DNA from: Rhodococcus globerulus NBRC 14531
GTDB taxonomy: Bacteria > Actinomycetota > Actinomycetes > Mycobacteriales > Mycobacteriaceae
DNA length: 64,000 nt
Reading direction: 5' to 3'
NCBI RefSeq assembly: GCF_001894805.1
Contig: NZ_BCWX01000001.1
Location: 186,001 to 250,000 of the forward strand
Shown here: one piece after another, positions 56,158 to 64,000 of the stretch
Numbering within the stretch: the first letter of the stretch is position 1
How the letters are laid out: every line of letters starts with the position of its first letter
Notes under the pieces: model-generated
Databases searched by the model: none
Told to the model about the DNA's origin: nothing
The model's input: only the letters and a program-made list of their open reading frames with translations
Position numbers and translations under genes: made by a program

Positions 56158-57494
56158 GTTCTTGCAGAATCCAGCACGTCAGGTTCCGGAATATCGAGGT
56201 CCTGAATGTTGAGGTGACGGGGGTCGGATTTCGCGACCACCGGGGTGGCCGAGAAGTCGACGACCGCACGGCGCAGTGGCACCGCGATCACTGCTATGGC
56301 GACCAACTGAGCACTCAGCGTTGCCAGTCCGGCCCCGATCAGGCCCAGCCGGGGAATCAAGACCAGTGCCAGCGACACTGTGGTGACGACGATGACGCAC
56401 TGGACCGCCAACATGAGCCGGAGTCGTCGCAAGATCTGGGAGAGAAGGAAATAGACCACGACAACAGCTCCGGCTATCGAATCGAGCGCCATCACGAGGA
56501 CGAGTGTTGTTGCCGCGTGGAAGTAGTCGGGACTGATCACGTACAAAACCAGTGGTCCACCGATCGCCAGCCCCGCAGCAGATACCGCGGTCACCACCGC
56601 GAGCATTCGCAACAACCGCCTCAGCAGGGCTTTACGGTCGGCATCGGGCGACGAGGCTTCGACGATGAACGACGAACCGACTCCGCTACGGAGTAATCCC
56701 ACTGCCGAGCACATGGTCCAGGCCACGTTGAAATAGGCGTTTTGTTCGGCGCCCAACTGCGACACCACGATCAGTGGCAGCACAAGGGGCGTCACCGTGA
56801 GCACAAGCGTCATCGTGAAGAAGACGCCCTGGAATGCCCACAGTTCTCGCACCGGTGGCAGGTTTGGCGCGATTGCCTTCCGGCCACGCACACCGGTGCG
56901 CAGAATGTGAACCAGCGCAACCGCGGTGACGCCAAACGCCAGCACGCCCCAAGACCCGGTGAGGGCGAGGGTAGATCCGGTGCCCGCCAGTGCAACGATC
57001 GGAACGATCTTGAGTACCGACAGTGCAATGTTCTTGGCCGCAACACTCTTCGCCAGCCGCAGACCCGTCAGGATCGGGTCGGTCAGAGCGTAGATCGCCA
57101 GTGTCATCACCAACATCGGGAAGGCGACGCGCTCGGTCGTGTTGGTGAAGAGGCGTTCGTTGGTCGGATTGACCAGCAGGAAACCGCAACCGAGAAGAAC
57201 GGCCACGGTGGCGGTCAGTGCCAGCCCGCCCAGGACCAGACGCGTCGAGGCGCGTCCGGCGACGGGAAGGAAACGTTGGTATGCACCGCCGAGCGACAGG
57301 CAGGACACCGATGCGAGCATGGTTGCCGTGCTGATGACCGCCGACGCGCGACCGACTTCTGCCGTGCTGAAGAAGCGTTCTGCCACTGCCCAATACACGA
57401 GGCCGAGTGCACCTGTTGCCACGGACGAGAGCATCAGCGCCGCGGCATTGGACTCGAGTCCAGCGCTCAGGCGACGGGTCGGCAAGCGGCTCAT
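56154..57494 (-). CDS. Wzx/MviN-type polysaccharide flippase
   Basis: 446 aa with 12-14 hydrophobic segments. The start ALMLSSVATGALGLVYWAVAE and ERFFSTAEVGRASAVIS fit the polysaccharide-biosynthesis (MATE-like, MOP) exporter family, where the loop F-x-EVG is common. It should flip a lipid-linked sugar or glycoconjugate across the membrane. Its ATG overlaps the stop of the GT14 gene by 4 nt (ATGA), so it is the last gene of the aminobenzoate-NRPS operon. Confidence 0.82.
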   Translation of the reverse strand: MSRLPTRRLSAGLESNAAALMLSSVATGALGLVYWAVAERFFSTAEVGRASAVISTATMLASVSCLSLGGAYQRFLPVAGRASTRLVLGGLALTATVAVLLGCGFLLVNPTNERLFTNTTERVAFPMLVMTLAIYALTDPILTGLRLAKSVAAKNIALSVLKIVPIVALAGTGSTLALTGSWGVLAFGVTAVALVHILRTGVRGRKAIAPNLPPVRELWAFQGVFFTMTLVLTVTPLVLPLIVVSQLGAEQNAYFNVAWTMCSAVGLLRSGVGSSFIVEASSPDADRKALLRRLLRMLAVVTAVSAAGLAIGGPLVLYVISPDYFHAATTLVLVMALDSIAGAVVVVYFLLSQILRRLRLMLAVQCVIVVTTVSLALVLIPRLGLIGAGLATLSAQLVAIAVIAVPLRRAVVDFSATPVVAKSDPRHLNIQDLDIPEPDVLDSART

Positions 57495-58381
57495 CGGAGA
57501 GAATCCGAGTTCACGGCAAAAGCGTCGATCAGCGCCGTCGAGGTCGTGTCGACCTTGCGGGCGAACAGTGCCCGTGACGCACGCAGTGTCGGTTCGTCGT
57601 CGATTCCGAGTACCCGCGGGCTCAGCGCAGTTCGATCAGACCAGTCGATGTGATGAAGCGCATGTACCGGGTCGGCGATGAATGCGTCGACGTCGGCGCA
57701 CTGCTCCACGTCCTGAACGATCCGACGCGCGTGCGGCGCGGCTTTGAGGATCGAATGGAAAACTATCTCGTCGGAACACAGTGTGTGCCGATGGAAGTCG
57801 AGCCATCGCGGATGTTCCGCGATGAATCCGGTGACCTGATCCACTGCGCCGGCGGTCAGTGCCCACCACGTTGATCCCTGGTACAGCTCGATAGTCGGAT
57901 CCACCTTCCGCGGAATGCGCCCGGACAGTCGCGCGCGAAGCGGGGACCTGTCGTCCGGAAAGTGTCGACGGTCCACCAGATGGGCGCGCTGCGCACCGGG
58001 GCCGGTCAGTCGCCAGTCAACTCGGATGAACTCGGTGGAACTCTGCCAGGCCGCCAGCACTTCCTCGATCGGCGCGATCATCAGATCGGAACCCGATAAC
58101 AAGGCGTACCGCTGATACTCGTTGCGGGAGGATCGCGCGTGCTCGATCAATCGAAGAATCACGTGCACGACGCTCAGCCCGCCCCAGTTCACGGAGCGAC
58201 GGTCGCGCAGATAGGTCACCCCGTCACTTTCCGGCACTACGGCCTCGAACGATGCGAGATCGGCTTTGGCGTCGATGTGGACATAGACGTCGATAGACGG
58301 GTGGCGCAGTGAATCAACGAGTGCGGCAAAGACTTCTGGCTGGTGATGCGCGATGACCAGAACTGCGGCCCGGAAGCTCAC
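57491..58381 (-). CDS. GT14-like glycosyltransferase (core-2/I-branching type)
   Basis: 296 aa from GTG 58381, which forms a GTGA overlap with the stop of the A-T-TE gene. Family features of Branch/GT14 proteins: AVLVIAHHQPEVFAALVDSL, VYVHIDAKAD, SVNWGGLSVVHVILRLIEHA, YALLSGSDLMI and STWWALTAGAVDQV. Bacterial members are poorly characterised xylosyl- or N-acetylglucosaminyl-transferases. Co-translation with an NRPS suggests it glycosylates the NRPS product or an acceptor that joins it. Confidence 0.85.
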   Translation of the reverse strand: MSFRAAVLVIAHHQPEVFAALVDSLRHPSIDVYVHIDAKADLASFEAVVPESDGVTYLRDRRSVNWGGLSVVHVILRLIEHARSSRNEYQRYALLSGSDLMIAPIEEVLAAWQSSTEFIRVDWRLTGPGAQRAHLVDRRHFPDDRSPLRARLSGRIPRKVDPTIELYQGSTWWALTAGAVDQVTGFIAEHPRWLDFHRHTLCSDEIVFHSILKAAPHARRIVQDVEQCADVDAFIADPVHALHHIDWSDRTALSPRVLGIDDEPTLRASRALFARKVDTTSTALIDAFAVNSDSLR

Positions 58382-60906
58382 TTCAGCGCCTCGCGCACGA
58401 GTGCGGCAGTGTGCGCGACATACGGCGGTCGGAGCATACCGACATGATCGCCGGACACACGCTCCACCGAAACAACATGGGGTGCAACTCGAGTCCACCA
58501 CGCGGGGTCATCCGGGTTGTCTTCTGCCATGACAACCGATACTGCGCCGTCCCACGGCTGCAAACGGTGCATGAGCGCGACGCGTCGACCCAGATCGTGG
58601 AATAGATCCCACTGCGTCTGTGCCGGGTACTGCCACAGTCCCGCCGTGAGTAACATGGCGCGAGTCTTCCACAGCGTGCGACGATCGGTGGGAGCAGGTT
58701 CGGACAAAGGGATCGACTGTTCACCCGAATCCGGTTCACTGCGAGACAGATCGAGAATTCCCGAACCCAGTGGTCCACTCAGGATCGTGTCGAGGCAGAT
58801 CACCGCGTTGACGGTTTCGCCCTCGGCTTCGAGTAGACGCGCGACATCCATTGCGATCACACCACCGAGTGAGTGACCGACAAAGGTGTACGGGCCGTGC
58901 GGTTGTACCTGGCGGATCTCGCGCAGGTAGCGCTTCGCTGCTGAGCGCACCGTCCAATCGGGGAATCCGCGGCCTTCGAGTCCGTGGGCCTGGAGACCGT
59001 GCACCGTCCATTGAGGTCCGAGTTCCCTCGCCAGCGGCAGCAACGCCAGCGCGGTGGAACCTGCTCCGGCAAAGGCGAATAACGGGTCCCCGGTGCCGCC
59101 GGTCTGCAACGGCACCAGCACACGGGTGCGCAGCGTCGTACCTGTAGCGGCCTGCTCGAGATGTGCGGAAAACTGGTGCAGGGTCGGGAAGTTGGCCAAC
59201 GTTGCCGACGACAGTTCGGCGCCGAACTTCTGGCCGGCACGGGTGAGCATCTGCTGAGTCTGCAGGGAATCGCCCCCGAGAGAGACGAAGTCGTCGTCCC
59301 GGCCGATCTGCTCGATCCCGAGGATCTCGGACCACAGTGCTGCCAGTTCGGACTCGACACCCACGGCGGGGGGAATTACGGCGGGCCTGGGGGAGGGCGC
59401 TGGAAGAGCGCCGCGGTCCACCTTGCCGCGTTCGTTGCGCGGTAGCGCCGGAAGCAGCATCAGATTGGCAGGAATCATCCAGTCAGGCAGAGTCTTTCGA
59501 AGATCTCGTCGCAAGTCTGCCGCAGACGGCGCGCGTGTAGCGGGATCTACGGCAACGTATCCGACCAGCACGGCGCCTGAGTCTGTTTGCCGAGCCAGCA
59601 CAACGGCATCTTCGACAGCAGGTAGGCGTCGCAGTGCCGACTCCACTTCCGACGGCTCAACCAGGTAACCGCGCACCTTGACAGCGTCGTCGCTCCGGCC
59701 GACCAGATGCAGCAGTCCGTGCTGGTCGAATCGGCCCAGATCGCCCATCCGGAACGATCGTGTGCCGTCTGCTGCCCGGCCGAACTTCGTGATCTCTGCC
59801 GTAGCGGTGCCGTCTCGCTCGACAAAATAACCTTCGGAAAGATAGGGCGATTCGACGACGATTTCGCCGACCTCACCCGGCGCCACATCGGCGCCGTCGG
59901 GGCCGAGCAACCGCACCACTTTGTTGGCGGCCACTACGCCGACGGGAAGTACCCGGTCGGGAACGTCGCGGCCAGGGGGGAATTCGTTGAACGCGAGATT
60001 GCCGGTCTCGGAGGAACCCGACAGATTGCAGTACGAAGCAGTCGAACTGAGCAAGGTGCGGAGCCTGGTCACGTCGTCGCCGTGCACTGCCTCACCGCAC
60101 GTGGTGACCAAGCGGAGACCGGTCAGTGTGGCGGTGCCGGCGCACACCTTCATGACTGCGCGCAGTAGTGAGGGGGTGGCGTGCAGCGTGGTCAGCATGT
60201 GGCTCGAAATCCACTGCGGGACTTCCTCGATACCTACTTCGCGGGGATCGAGAAAATGCAGTTCGCCACCGTTGAGTAGTGCGCTGAACACGACGTCGAG
60301 TCCGCCGCCGAAGCTGATCGGCAACGCCATTCCCAGCCGATCGCCCGAACCGATGCCGAGCGTGGCGTGAAAATCCGCCGCCTGGTTGAGCCACAGTCGG
60401 TGGCCCTGGCGGACTGCCTTCGGTGTACCGGTGGAACCGGATGTGAAAAGTAGTACTGCGCAGTCGCTCTCGCTGACAGCGGGCAGTGGCTGTTCGGGAT
60501 GTCGGGGCAATGCAGCCAACTCGGCCGGGGAAATGCGAGCAGCACCCGAGCGCGTGAGAATGTTGTGGCGCCGATCCTCGGGCAGTTGCGAGTCGAGCAA
60601 CACCAGCGGATGTCCCGAGAGAAGCACGGAGACAAGCGCGACGACGCAGTCGAGGCTGCAGGTGGTGTCGAGCGCAACGGGGCGTCGATCGCTACCGAGA
60701 TGACCCACCAAGGCCCGGGCGTGGGCATCTGCAAGCGAGTGGAGCTCCCGATAGCTCAGACTGCTACCGCGGCAGACCACCGCGATGTTGTCAGGCACTG
60801 CGGTTGCAACGGATTCGAACCGTTCCCGCACCGAGGACCACGGCACCGGGAACGGTTCGTGTCCACTAGGAGCGAGGAAAGACTCGAATGTCGAAATATC
60901 AGACAC
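58378..60906 (-). CDS. Free-standing NRPS module A-T-TE
   Basis: 842 aa, GTG 60906, overlapping the upstream monooxygenase gene by 8 nt. A domain about 25-520: LLFTSGSTGTPKAV (157), ISFGGGLDVVF where position 235 is Gly instead of the amino-acid-binding Asp, GSSET core, RMGDLG and RGKVDRG with the catalytic Lys. T domain about 525-600 with VSLGGDSLQ (Ser near 544). TE about 620-842: FAFAGAGSTALALL, GHSLGG (Ser near 677) and GDHVGML (His near 819). No C domain. Absence of Asp235 argues for a substrate without an alpha-amino group, such as an aryl acid; 3-amino-4-hydroxybenzoate made by the two upstream enzymes is the natural candidate. The TE could hydrolyse, oligomerise or transfer it. Confidence 0.88.
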   Translation of the reverse strand: MSDISTFESFLAPSGHEPFPVPWSSVRERFESVATAVPDNIAVVCRGSSLSYRELHSLADAHARALVGHLGSDRRPVALDTTCSLDCVVALVSVLLSGHPLVLLDSQLPEDRRHNILTRSGAARISPAELAALPRHPEQPLPAVSESDCAVLLFTSGSTGTPKAVRQGHRLWLNQAADFHATLGIGSGDRLGMALPISFGGGLDVVFSALLNGGELHFLDPREVGIEEVPQWISSHMLTTLHATPSLLRAVMKVCAGTATLTGLRLVTTCGEAVHGDDVTRLRTLLSSTASYCNLSGSSETGNLAFNEFPPGRDVPDRVLPVGVVAANKVVRLLGPDGADVAPGEVGEIVVESPYLSEGYFVERDGTATAEITKFGRAADGTRSFRMGDLGRFDQHGLLHLVGRSDDAVKVRGYLVEPSEVESALRRLPAVEDAVVLARQTDSGAVLVGYVAVDPATRAPSAADLRRDLRKTLPDWMIPANLMLLPALPRNERGKVDRGALPAPSPRPAVIPPAVGVESELAALWSEILGIEQIGRDDDFVSLGGDSLQTQQMLTRAGQKFGAELSSATLANFPTLHQFSAHLEQAATGTTLRTRVLVPLQTGGTGDPLFAFAGAGSTALALLPLARELGPQWTVHGLQAHGLEGRGFPDWTVRSAAKRYLREIRQVQPHGPYTFVGHSLGGVIAMDVARLLEAEGETVNAVICLDTILSGPLGSGILDLSRSEPDSGEQSIPLSEPAPTDRRTLWKTRAMLLTAGLWQYPAQTQWDLFHDLGRRVALMHRLQPWDGAVSVVMAEDNPDDPAWWTRVAPHVVSVERVSGDHVGMLRPPYVAHTAALVREALK

Positions 60907-62041
60907 CGGCAGTTGCTCCGAACGCAGCTGTCACGCCGAGCCTGGGGAAAAGCAGTTCGGCCGTGATTTCGGCCTCGCGGATGAGTGGCCACCCGGACAG
61001 GATCCAGATGTCGATGCCCACCCTTTCGCTCATCTCGAGCATGCGCGCGGCCACGTTGTCGGCACTGCCCACGAGGTAATTGCCGGTGCCCTTACCGGCG
61101 ACGTCGAATGGTGGTTCGGCGCCGGACCACGTGGTCAGTCCGGCAGCCATGTTCGGGGCAAACTCGAGTTCCGATCGGGTGGGCAGGCGGCCGGCTCGCA
61201 GAGCGTCGATCCGGGCCTGCACCTGTGCGTCGTCGGAGGTGAGTTCCGCCAACGGCGGGAACCCGAAGCTGGTCAGATTGCGGTCTGCGGTGCTGAGCAC
61301 CGATTCCGGTGAGGTCTGGGACAGCTGCCATTCGAACCGCTCCCAGGCCTCCTTTTCCGTTTCCCGGACGATGACGCTGGCCAATACTCCGAACTTCAGT
61401 TCGCGGCCCTTGTCGGATGCTGCTGCCCTGACCTTCGTGAACAGCGTCGACATCGCTTCAGCCGGGCTCATGAACATGAGGTAGGCGTCGAGAACCTCTG
61501 CCGCGTGCGAGATTCCGGCAGGGGAGGCCCCGGTACCCCAGACCGGAACCCCGTCAGGCTGACGGGGTCCGGCGATGGCCGGCTTGTATCGCGGACCGAG
61601 CTCGAAGTGCTCACCCGAGAACGCCTGCGCCTCATCGAGATAGAGTCGCTTGAACAACGGCCAGTACTCCTCGGACACGCCGTAGCGTTCGTCCTTGGAG
61701 TGAAATCGTCCGTAACGCGCCAACACCGGATCGGCTCCGTTGACCTGGTTGTAGATCAACCGGCCGCCGGAGTACTGATCGAAGACCTGTGCCTCCTCGG
61801 CAAGCAGCGCCGGCGGTTTGACTCCGGGATACTCGGGTACGACAAAGCGCAGCCGGTCGGTATCTGCGACAAGCGAAATCGGCTCGCGGGCCGTTGTCAA
61901 CGCGCCGTAGTAGCCGAGTCGGTCGAGAGTGCGCGCCTGCTCACGCAGAGCGGAAAACGACGGCTCGAACCGGTGCCGCGGATCCCACGGCACCTCTCCG
62001 TCGTTAGCTCCGATGTACCAGAGGATCTCGGGAACGGACAT
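60899..62041 (-). CDS. Luciferase-like flavin monooxygenase (SsuD/alkanesulfonate-monooxygenase type)
   Basis: 380 aa from ATG 62041, AGGAAAG just upstream, 5 nt after the stop of the dehydroquinate-synthase-II gene. TIM-barrel LLM family: EILWYIGANDGEVPW, REPISLVADTDRLRFVVPEYPG, DQYSGGRLIYNQVNGADP, and YLVGSADNVAARMLEM near the end match SsuD-like FMNH2-dependent enzymes. In this operon it probably oxidises the aromatic amine or ring of the aminobenzoate product; C-S cleavage is the classical SsuD reaction and cannot be excluded. A reduced-flavin source is not encoded nearby. Confidence 0.85.
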   Translation of the reverse strand: MSVPEILWYIGANDGEVPWDPRHRFEPSFSALREQARTLDRLGYYGALTTAREPISLVADTDRLRFVVPEYPGVKPPALLAEEAQVFDQYSGGRLIYNQVNGADPVLARYGRFHSKDERYGVSEEYWPLFKRLYLDEAQAFSGEHFELGPRYKPAIAGPRQPDGVPVWGTGASPAGISHAAEVLDAYLMFMSPAEAMSTLFTKVRAAASDKGRELKFGVLASVIVRETEKEAWERFEWQLSQTSPESVLSTADRNLTSFGFPPLAELTSDDAQVQARIDALRAGRLPTRSELEFAPNMAAGLTTWSGAEPPFDVAGKGTGNYLVGSADNVAARMLEMSERVGIDIWILSGWPLIREAEITAELLFPRLGVTAAFGATAGV

Positions 62042-62046
62042 CTTTC

Positions 62047-63231
62047 CTAGCGCTCGTCGCAGAATTCGGTGATCGGCAGGCCGACGTGGCGCGCCTCGGT
62101 GGGAACGTAGCCGAGCAGCTTGTCGCCCGGTTCCAGTTCGGTGACGTTGTTGACGCTGCCACCGGGTCCGAGCAGGCGCACGTGCCAATCGTCCTGCGCA
62201 ATGACGTTGACGTTCTTGCCGTTCGGGGCAACTGCGGTGATCGAGATCAGCGGGCGCTTCTCGATCTTGACGCGGCCGATGCGTACTTCGCGAACACTGC
62301 CGTCGGAACGGACCGCGAGGATCGGCTGGCCCGCCTGAAGTTCGCTCACGTAGCGCGTGCGGTTGTCCGGAGCGAGGACGTAGGAGTGCACCGCGCCGGC
62401 GTTCCAGCGGAAGGGACGCGTCGGCATGTACGGCAGCGGGTGGGTCTCGCTGCAGGAGAGGAACATTCCGGTGGAGAACGAACCGATCAGGCAGCCTTCG
62501 TCCTTCTCGAGCAACGAGCAGGTGTCGATGCAGGCACGATCGCCCATGCCGATGTGCTCGACCTTCGTGACGACAAGCTCGGAGAGCTCCATCGACTCGA
62601 TCTGGTGATCGACGATTCGCGCGATGCGGACGACGTCGTCGGCGCTACGAGGTGCGAGCAGGAGTCCGTCGGAGCCGTGCTCGAGGACCAGCTTCACGAT
62701 TTCGGCGTCTTCGACGTCGGTAACCGTGGTGACCGTGCGTCCGCCGGAGTTCTCGGCTGCGGCGATGACGATCTCGAGGGGGATCTTGGTCGGGTCGGTG
62801 AACGTGAGGAGCGTCCACGGCACCTCACGGACAACCTCGCACGCCAGCTGCAGGGTCGGTGCGTCGGAAACGACAACGTGGACGCCGCGGTCAGGGGTGT
62901 GGCCGATGTTGGGGGACAACGCGTCCGCGCGGTCGGCGACCACGACGAGGTCAACTCCGTCGTACGGGAAGTCCTCTGCCAGTGGAGCGTCGACGCTCAG
63001 GATGCGGCGCACGGTGGGGGGAAGGCCGTCGAAGGTCTCGATCTTGTCCGAGAGGATGCCGTCGATGCGATGGTGCAATGCGGCTTGCACAATTGCCGGC
63101 AGCAAGCTCTGCTCGACCGAACGGACGTCGAGCCAGGCGAAGTGGCCTTCGCGGCTGATCGGTGTCCGTCGACTGTCCGTGCCGGCCCCCGTCGCCGGGA
63201 GGATCTGGTCGGTGACGATAGTGCTGTCCAT
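62047..63231 (-). CDS. 3-dehydroquinate synthase II family (GriH-like)
   Basis: 394 aa from ATG 63231. It has the family blocks VVVADRADALSPNIG, AENSGGRTVTTV, VEHIGMGDRACIDTCSLL, GSFSTGMFL and RPFRWNAGAVHSYVL. In archaea DHQS-II makes dehydroquinate; in Streptomyces GriH makes 3-amino-4-hydroxybenzoate from the GriI aldolase product. Pairing with the aldolase gene downstream on the map (upstream in the operon), in a bacterium expected to have normal AroB, favours the aminohydroxybenzoate role. The N-terminal about 25 residues are extra and polar. Confidence 0.9.
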   Translation of the reverse strand: MDSTIVTDQILPATGAGTDSRRTPISREGHFAWLDVRSVEQSLLPAIVQAALHHRIDGILSDKIETFDGLPPTVRRILSVDAPLAEDFPYDGVDLVVVADRADALSPNIGHTPDRGVHVVVSDAPTLQLACEVVREVPWTLLTFTDPTKIPLEIVIAAAENSGGRTVTTVTDVEDAEIVKLVLEHGSDGLLLAPRSADDVVRIARIVDHQIESMELSELVVTKVEHIGMGDRACIDTCSLLEKDEGCLIGSFSTGMFLSCSETHPLPYMPTRPFRWNAGAVHSYVLAPDNRTRYVSELQAGQPILAVRSDGSVREVRIGRVKIEKRPLISITAVAPNGKNVNVIAQDDWHVRLLGPGGSVNNVTELEPGDKLLGYVPTEARHVGLPITEFCDER

Positions 63232-63297
63232 AGTTGGACACGTTCCCTTCGTTGGTTGAACAAGCGCGCGTGCGTGCGAGGTGGTGAAAACTGAAGA

Positions 63298-64000
63298 TCA
63301 GGCAATCTCGAGTTCGGACCGGGATGCCGATTCCTGTGGGGAGTGCATCATCCGGGCCAGTGCAGAGGCCACCGCGTACGGATTGCGTGCCTCGAATACA
63401 TTACGGCCGAAGCTCAACCCGGCAACACCTGAGCTCAGTATTTCGGCGCCGAGCGCGAGTGCGTGCGCGTCGACGTCTTCGAGGGGCGGGCCGCCCGCGA
63501 CGCAGATGGGCAGCGGGCAGGACTCGGCAACCTCACGCATGGATTCGGGGGTGCCGCTGTAGTCGAGCTTGACCAGGTCTGCACCGAGATCGGTAGCGAT
63601 AGCCGCCAGGTGCTTCAGTTCCGCCGCGTCCGACGGGAGATCACCACGTAGGGGACCGCGCGCATACATCATGGCCAGCAAGGGAACTCCGAGTGTTTCG
63701 CATTCGTGGGAGACCTTGCCGAAATCCTGGAGTTGCTCGCGTTCGGTGGACGATCCGATATTGACGTGCACGCTGACCGCGTCGGCACCGATGCGTAGCG
63801 CGTCCTCGACGCCGCCGACAAGAACCTTCGAGTCGAGGTCCATGCTTCGGGTCGTTCCCGCTGAGAGATGGACTATCAATCCCATGCGCGCGAAGTGGGC
63901 AGGGTCGACGTGTTTGGCGCGGCCGCGATGGAGAACTACGGCATTGGTTCCGGCCTGCGCAAGAGTGTGGACCAACGAGTTCGCGTGGTCGGCCATGCCG
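63298..64000 (-). CDS. DhnA/GriI-type class I aldolase, partial (N-terminus beyond window)
   Basis: At least 233 codons are visible; the frame stays open to the window edge, and family members are about 265-275 aa, so roughly 35 residues are missing. ADTH-synthase/GriI features: MGLIVHLSAGTT, ADAVSVHVNIGSSTE, the Schiff-base Lys in LGADLVKLDYSG, and PICVAGGPPLEDVDA for phosphate binding. GriI joins aspartate semialdehyde to dihydroxyacetone phosphate to give the C7 precursor of 3-amino-4-hydroxybenzoate. First visible gene of the minus-strand operon. Confidence 0.88.
   Translation of the reverse strand, partial: GMADHANSLVHTLAQAGTNAVVLHRGRAKHVDPAHFARMGLIVHLSAGTTRSMDLDSKVLVGGVEDALRIGADAVSVHVNIGSSTEREQLQDFGKVSHECETLGVPLLAMMYARGPLRGDLPSDAAELKHLAAIATDLGADLVKLDYSGTPESMREVAESCPLPICVAGGPPLEDVDAHALALGAEILSSGVAGLSFGRNVFEARNPYAVASALARMMHSPQESASRSELEIA

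Noticed and set aside
62086-63294. 402-codon plus-strand open frame over the DHQS-II gene
   Set aside because: Asp/Val/Arg-rich shadow; the minus-strand protein has strong family blocks.
1-64000. CRISPR arrays, tRNA or rRNA genes, insertion sequences, prophage
   Set aside because: No regularly spaced repeats, cloverleaf-like segments, transposases or integrases were found while reading either strand.

Overview
The window reads as a high-GC mycolate actinobacterium, most likely Rhodococcus (R. erythropolis-like; inferred from gene content and GC-rich coding, not from a marker gene). No rRNA, tRNA, CRISPR array, phage or insertion sequence was seen. Coding density is high, with many overlapping start/stop codons.

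Left part (1-22.7 kb) is ordinary chromosome: three short-chain dehydrogenases, a P450 followed by TetR, a SulP permease-MerR pair under a textbook MerR-type promoter, a secreted HNH/excalibur lipoprotein, a roadblock protein with a long extra N-terminus, a copper/haem locus (Dyp peroxidase, PCuAC, PepSY membrane protein), a MinD-like ATPase, a baeRF-family protein and small membrane proteins.

Middle part (22.7-54.2 kb) is a catecholate-hydroxamate siderophore cluster. dhbE, dhbA and a stand-alone isochorismatase make and activate 2,3-dihydroxybenzoate (DHB). A stand-alone aryl carrier protein sits 27 kb away at the far end, so EntB is split. panD (beta-alanine synthesis) lies in the dhbA operon. 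Two giant NRPSs (about 3555 and 4029 aa) follow. Specificity codes read by eye predict Gly, a beta-amino acid (beta-Ala-like), Ser, N5-hydroxyornithine, Ser and a basic residue. The NRPS1/NRPS2 junction carries catalytically dead E-like and C-like domains, and both NRPSs begin with a starter-type C domain. A siderophore-interacting reductase, an Fe-siderophore lipoprotein, an EntS-like exporter and a membrane endonuclease/exonuclease/phosphatase-fold protein complete the set. Three IdeR/DmdR-type iron boxes sit at its promoters. Isochorismate synthase, ornithine N-hydroxylase, MbtH and a thioesterase for NRPS2 are not in the window.

Right part (54.2-64 kb) looks like a second, less familiar pathway. 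A minus-strand operon encodes a DhnA-type aldolase (cut by the window edge), 3-dehydroquinate synthase II, a luciferase-like monooxygenase, a free-standing A-T-TE NRPS, a GT14-like glycosyltransferase and a Wzx-like flippase. The first two are the GriI/GriH pair that makes 3-amino-4-hydroxybenzoate. It converges on two GT2 glycosyltransferases that lie behind a fourth candidate iron box. This aminohydroxybenzoate-NRPS-glycan locus, abutting the siderophore cluster, is the best candidate for an undescribed system.
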